Part shown: in pieces, positions 61,075 to 64,000 of the stretch | Numbering within the stretch: the stretch's first letter is position 1 | Layout: every line of letters begins with the position of its first letter | Assembly: GCF_002078875.1 (NCBI RefSeq) | Contig: NC_034424.1 | Coordinates: forward strand, 5,037,546-5,101,545 | Reading direction: 5' to 3' | DNA length: 64,000 nt | Source of the DNA: Numida meleagris | Taxonomy: Eukaryota; Chordata; Aves; Galliformes; Numididae | Program-made: the position numbers and the translations under genes | The notes under the pieces: model-generated | Databases searched by the model: none | What the model was told of the DNA's origin: nothing | What the model saw: only the letters and a program-made list of their open reading frames with translations

Positions 61075-63887
61075 CTATCTGGAAGTGTCCATGTTCTCCT
61101 CCTTAAAGTTACTGCAGTGCTCTATAACTTTCCTGTGGATAAAACAGGACAAGGAGAGAGGGTTTAGTTTAATGCTTATTGCATTACAGTTGTGGGACAG
61201 TAACATAAGAACTGCTATTTGTAGCAGGCAGTGTCTTCTGATACGCATCAACCAATATTGGTATAAAAACCAGTATACTCCACACAAGCAGCTTAAGATG
61301 TAGTTCGTCCTCTTGGAATGTCAAGTCATGTTGCTATACCTCTAGATCTACATGAGACCATTCATTCATGGTCCCCATGCCTAAATCACCAGATAACTTT
61401 GAACTGTATCAGAAAACCTGCATAGGAATGTTTTTCATTCACTTCACTGTTACCTGTCCCTGCTTTTTCTATTCTTTCCTTTTACTGTTCCATCACCATA
61501 CGTAATCTGCCTAACCTGTGATAGCCTTCTGCAGGCTTCCACCACCTCCAGCATTTAGCAGCCCTTCAGCTGTGGGAATGCCTGCTGCCCAGCCACAGGG
61601 TACATATTCCCAGCTAATCCATACTTCTCTTTTATATTCATCCTGCAGATATGAATTTATAGATCTCAGTCTATTGGTGATTAGAAACTGCAGCTGTCTT
61701 TTAAAACTGTGAAAGGAAGGTCACGTAGTAATCTGGGAAAGCTCACAAAAGCAATGGGCTCTCGCCACATTTTGAAAATTCTTTGATTTTAACCATACAG
61801 TCAGCTATTTAGTGACAGGCTGATATTCTGGACAAGGAGTTCACACCTCAAGTATGAAGAATAGTGATGATTGGGGACTATCAGGGTAAGAGATGCAATA
61901 AGCAGCATGGCTTTCTTGTCCAACAAGCCACTTCTGGAACCTGTCTGCCTGGTATCCACGAACCCTGACTTATCAATGTTTACTGCAAATGTATAAACAC
62001 CTCTAATCTTCTGTTTCTGTCCTCTTTTTCCTGCTCTTCTCTCGTGTTTGTTTCACCCCTCATACACAGCACAGGCCTTTCTTTGGTAGCTTTACTTGAT
62101 GTAGGGGAACAGAAAACTAAACCGAAGTTAAACTGAATGTTTGATGACAGTGCATTAGTTTCCTACCAGGCCATTTCCTTGGTCTCTTGCCGTGCTGAGG
62201 CCATTTTAATCATGTCCTTCAGAAGGGGAATCCCACCTTCTTTGATCAGCAGTGGGCAGTACTTGTCAGCTGCAGAGAAAGAATAAAACAGGTGCTTGTG
62301 AACCTTTCCGAAAGCAGAATGAGGACTGGCAGGAGGGGAAGGGTGCTGCTGGAGAAGTAACAAAACTTTTGTTTTCTATGGAGCCCTGGCTGTAAAAAAG
62401 AAGATACAAAATGACTGAGAAATAAGAGCATGGCCAGAGTGATCTAAACATTGAAGGAATTTCCTATACACTAAGTGCTGTTTTTTGCTTGGCTGTGCTG
62501 CCTGGACATTACTGAGTTATTCAAATAAGGTTCTTGCTAACTGTTTAGCTAAACTGGGAGGAGTTTTTCCGCTAAGAAGCTCAGATCCACGATGTGAACT
62601 TGCACAGTGCAGTGGATGTGATTTTCAAACAGGAACTTACGGTAGACAGAGACCAAGTTATACAGTGCCCAGGTGGCCCAGTGCTGGCTGACTGGAGAGA
62701 TCCCTTGTGGAAGAAGTCGAAGGATTGGTTCAAATGACCTGCACAGAAATATTGTAAAAGTTGTTAAAAATCTAAGAACTACTTCTTTCAGCACCTTTGT
62801 CACTCAAAGCAGTACATACTCTGCGTTCATAGATACCATAGCAGTAAATCCATTAGCACGTTAAAGATTCTGGCATCAAAGAGTAAGTCTGTGTCACATG
62901 GCAATACTGGCAGGCTTACAGGCCCTACCACTTCAGCATAAACATGCTGTCCAAATAAATAGCTGCAAACAAGTCAGCTGATTTCTATTCTCTGTCAGTC
63001 ATTTTCTCATGACAGCTGAAGCAGCAGCGCTGATAGCTCTGTAGAAGGTCCAAAGCAAAATTATCCCATCCAAAGCCAGCTGCTCACATGCAATAGCTGC
63101 TCTGTTTCTTATGACAACAATAATGTGTGCATAGTGTAGCTAAGGCACTGGAATGCCATTTGTTTGGGATCCCTGCCAAGCACTATGGGAAAACAGAGCA
63201 CCTGATACCCTAAATAGAGGAAAAGCTTTGGAGGATTCCACCAGCTGTATTAACCCAGTAAGAGATTTCTGGGCACTGTGTCTAGATATTCTCCAGAGGA
63301 GACTGAAAGCTGCAGCAACACATGTGACTTTCAGAATTAAACAGTCTTGAAGAGGTGCAAAAGAAGGAAGTCTCAGAGAACACAATTTAGTCAATCTCAG
63401 ATAGTTCATGAAACCCATGATCTGACTATACAATTTCACCAGAAACGTGCAGGATAAATTCTGCTGTTCCCATGCTTCTCCCATAGGAGTTGCCAGGCAG
63501 GGTATCCAATTTTAGCAGCTACCTTGACTCAAAGGAAGATGTGAAATTCTCACTAAAGAATACGTTCCTGAGGATTTCTCCTTCGCTCTAAGCAGAGCCT
63601 CCATGCTCAGCTGTATCTCTTTCCTTACGTCTGTTGGTGTTTGCTTTCTGTGACAATCCTGGCTCTGGGTAAATGGGCCAAACTTCTCTATTTCTCACCT
63701 GTAATTGATATTTCTTCTGGAGTTGATATCCCAGCTCTGGATGGCTGCCCACATCCTCTTTACAACTTCCTCTCGGTGGGGCTCACATATACCCCAAGCC
63801 TCTGGACCATCAAACATGATATGGGAGAGCACGCCACAGGCATTATAGGATACCTCAATCCCATCTGCCTTGCTCTCTAGCAGATTG
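61075..63887 (-). CDS. ZER1: ZER1, substrate receptor of CUL2 ubiquitin ligase, C-terminal four exons
   Basis: ZER1 and its relative ZYG11B are CUL2-RING ligase receptors that recognise N-terminal glycine degrons; the C-terminal ARM-like repeats bind the degron. Coding exons here, on the minus strand, are 63887-63699, 62738-62641, 62269-62167 and 61132-61075 (448 nt, about 149 codons), with GT-AG borders and consistent phases. They encode SNLLESKADGIEVSYNACGV, MWAAIQSWDINSRRNINYR, SFEPILRLLPQGISPVSQHW, then ATWALYNLVSVYPDKYCPLL and finally KVIEHCSNFKEENMDTSR with a TAG stop. The Trp codon spanning the last junction (TG then G) follows KEMA. The N-terminal VHL-box and leucine-rich part lie beyond the right edge. 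The last intron is about 1.0 kb. Confidence 0.95.
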
Positions 63888-64000
63888 CTGCCAAGGGAGA
63901 AGAAATCATTTAGAGGTGCCAGAATAACCTAATTCAGCATCTTGCAAAAATGAAAAATGTTAAATCTTTTATCTACATCCAGAGGTGATTATTGAGAAAA

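Overview
This is a vertebrate nuclear window, almost certainly from a bird and most likely a galliform such as chicken. It has five multi-exon genes with GT-AG introns, CpG-island promoters, short CR1 3' tails typical of bird genomes, and a deleted mariner copy resembling the Galluhop family. The gene order DYNC2I2 - SET - PKN3 - ZDHHC12 - ZER1 matches human 9q34.11 (from memory, not searched) and, by inference, chicken chromosome 17.

Layout: (1) 1-4.15 kb, minus strand: the first four coding exons of DYNC2I2 (WDR34, dynein-2 intermediate chain), with a CpG-island promoter at about 3.3-4.4 kb; the gene continues off the left edge. (2) 4.4-17.2 kb: a long gene-free interval with a mariner relic (8085-8624) and a CR1 tail near 12.3 kb. 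(3) 17.25-24.83 kb, plus strand: complete SET (TAF-I beta form, 277 aa, eight coding exons), with a large CpG island and an NRF1-type promoter. (4) 24.83-29.1 kb: non-coding. (5) 29.1-47.85 kb, plus strand: complete PKN3, modelled with 22 coding exons and about 966 aa. (6) 47.85-50.47 kb: convergent intergenic DNA. (7) 50.47-54.13 kb, minus strand: complete ZDHHC12 (five exons, 261 aa). (8) 54.4-61.07 kb: ZDHHC12 upstream region and the probable ZER1 3' UTR. (9) 61.07-64 kb, minus strand: the last four coding exons of ZER1; the rest lies beyond the right edge.

The genes do not form an operon-like pathway: they cover retrograde ciliary transport, histone chaperoning and PP2A inhibition, Rho-effector kinase signalling, S-palmitoylation and Gly/N-degron ubiquitination. 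Exon boundaries were read by hand from splice sites, codon phase and recalled family similarity. Phases close across all of SET, ZDHHC12 and the ZER1 and DYNC2I2 parts. One PKN3 acceptor (exon 3) remains ambiguous. I found no evidence for a wholly new multi-gene system. The points most worth checking are a possible truncating cassette exon in PKN3, a Gln/Glu-rich upstream ORF before SET, an overlapping upstream ATG before DYNC2I2, and the deleted mariner copy.
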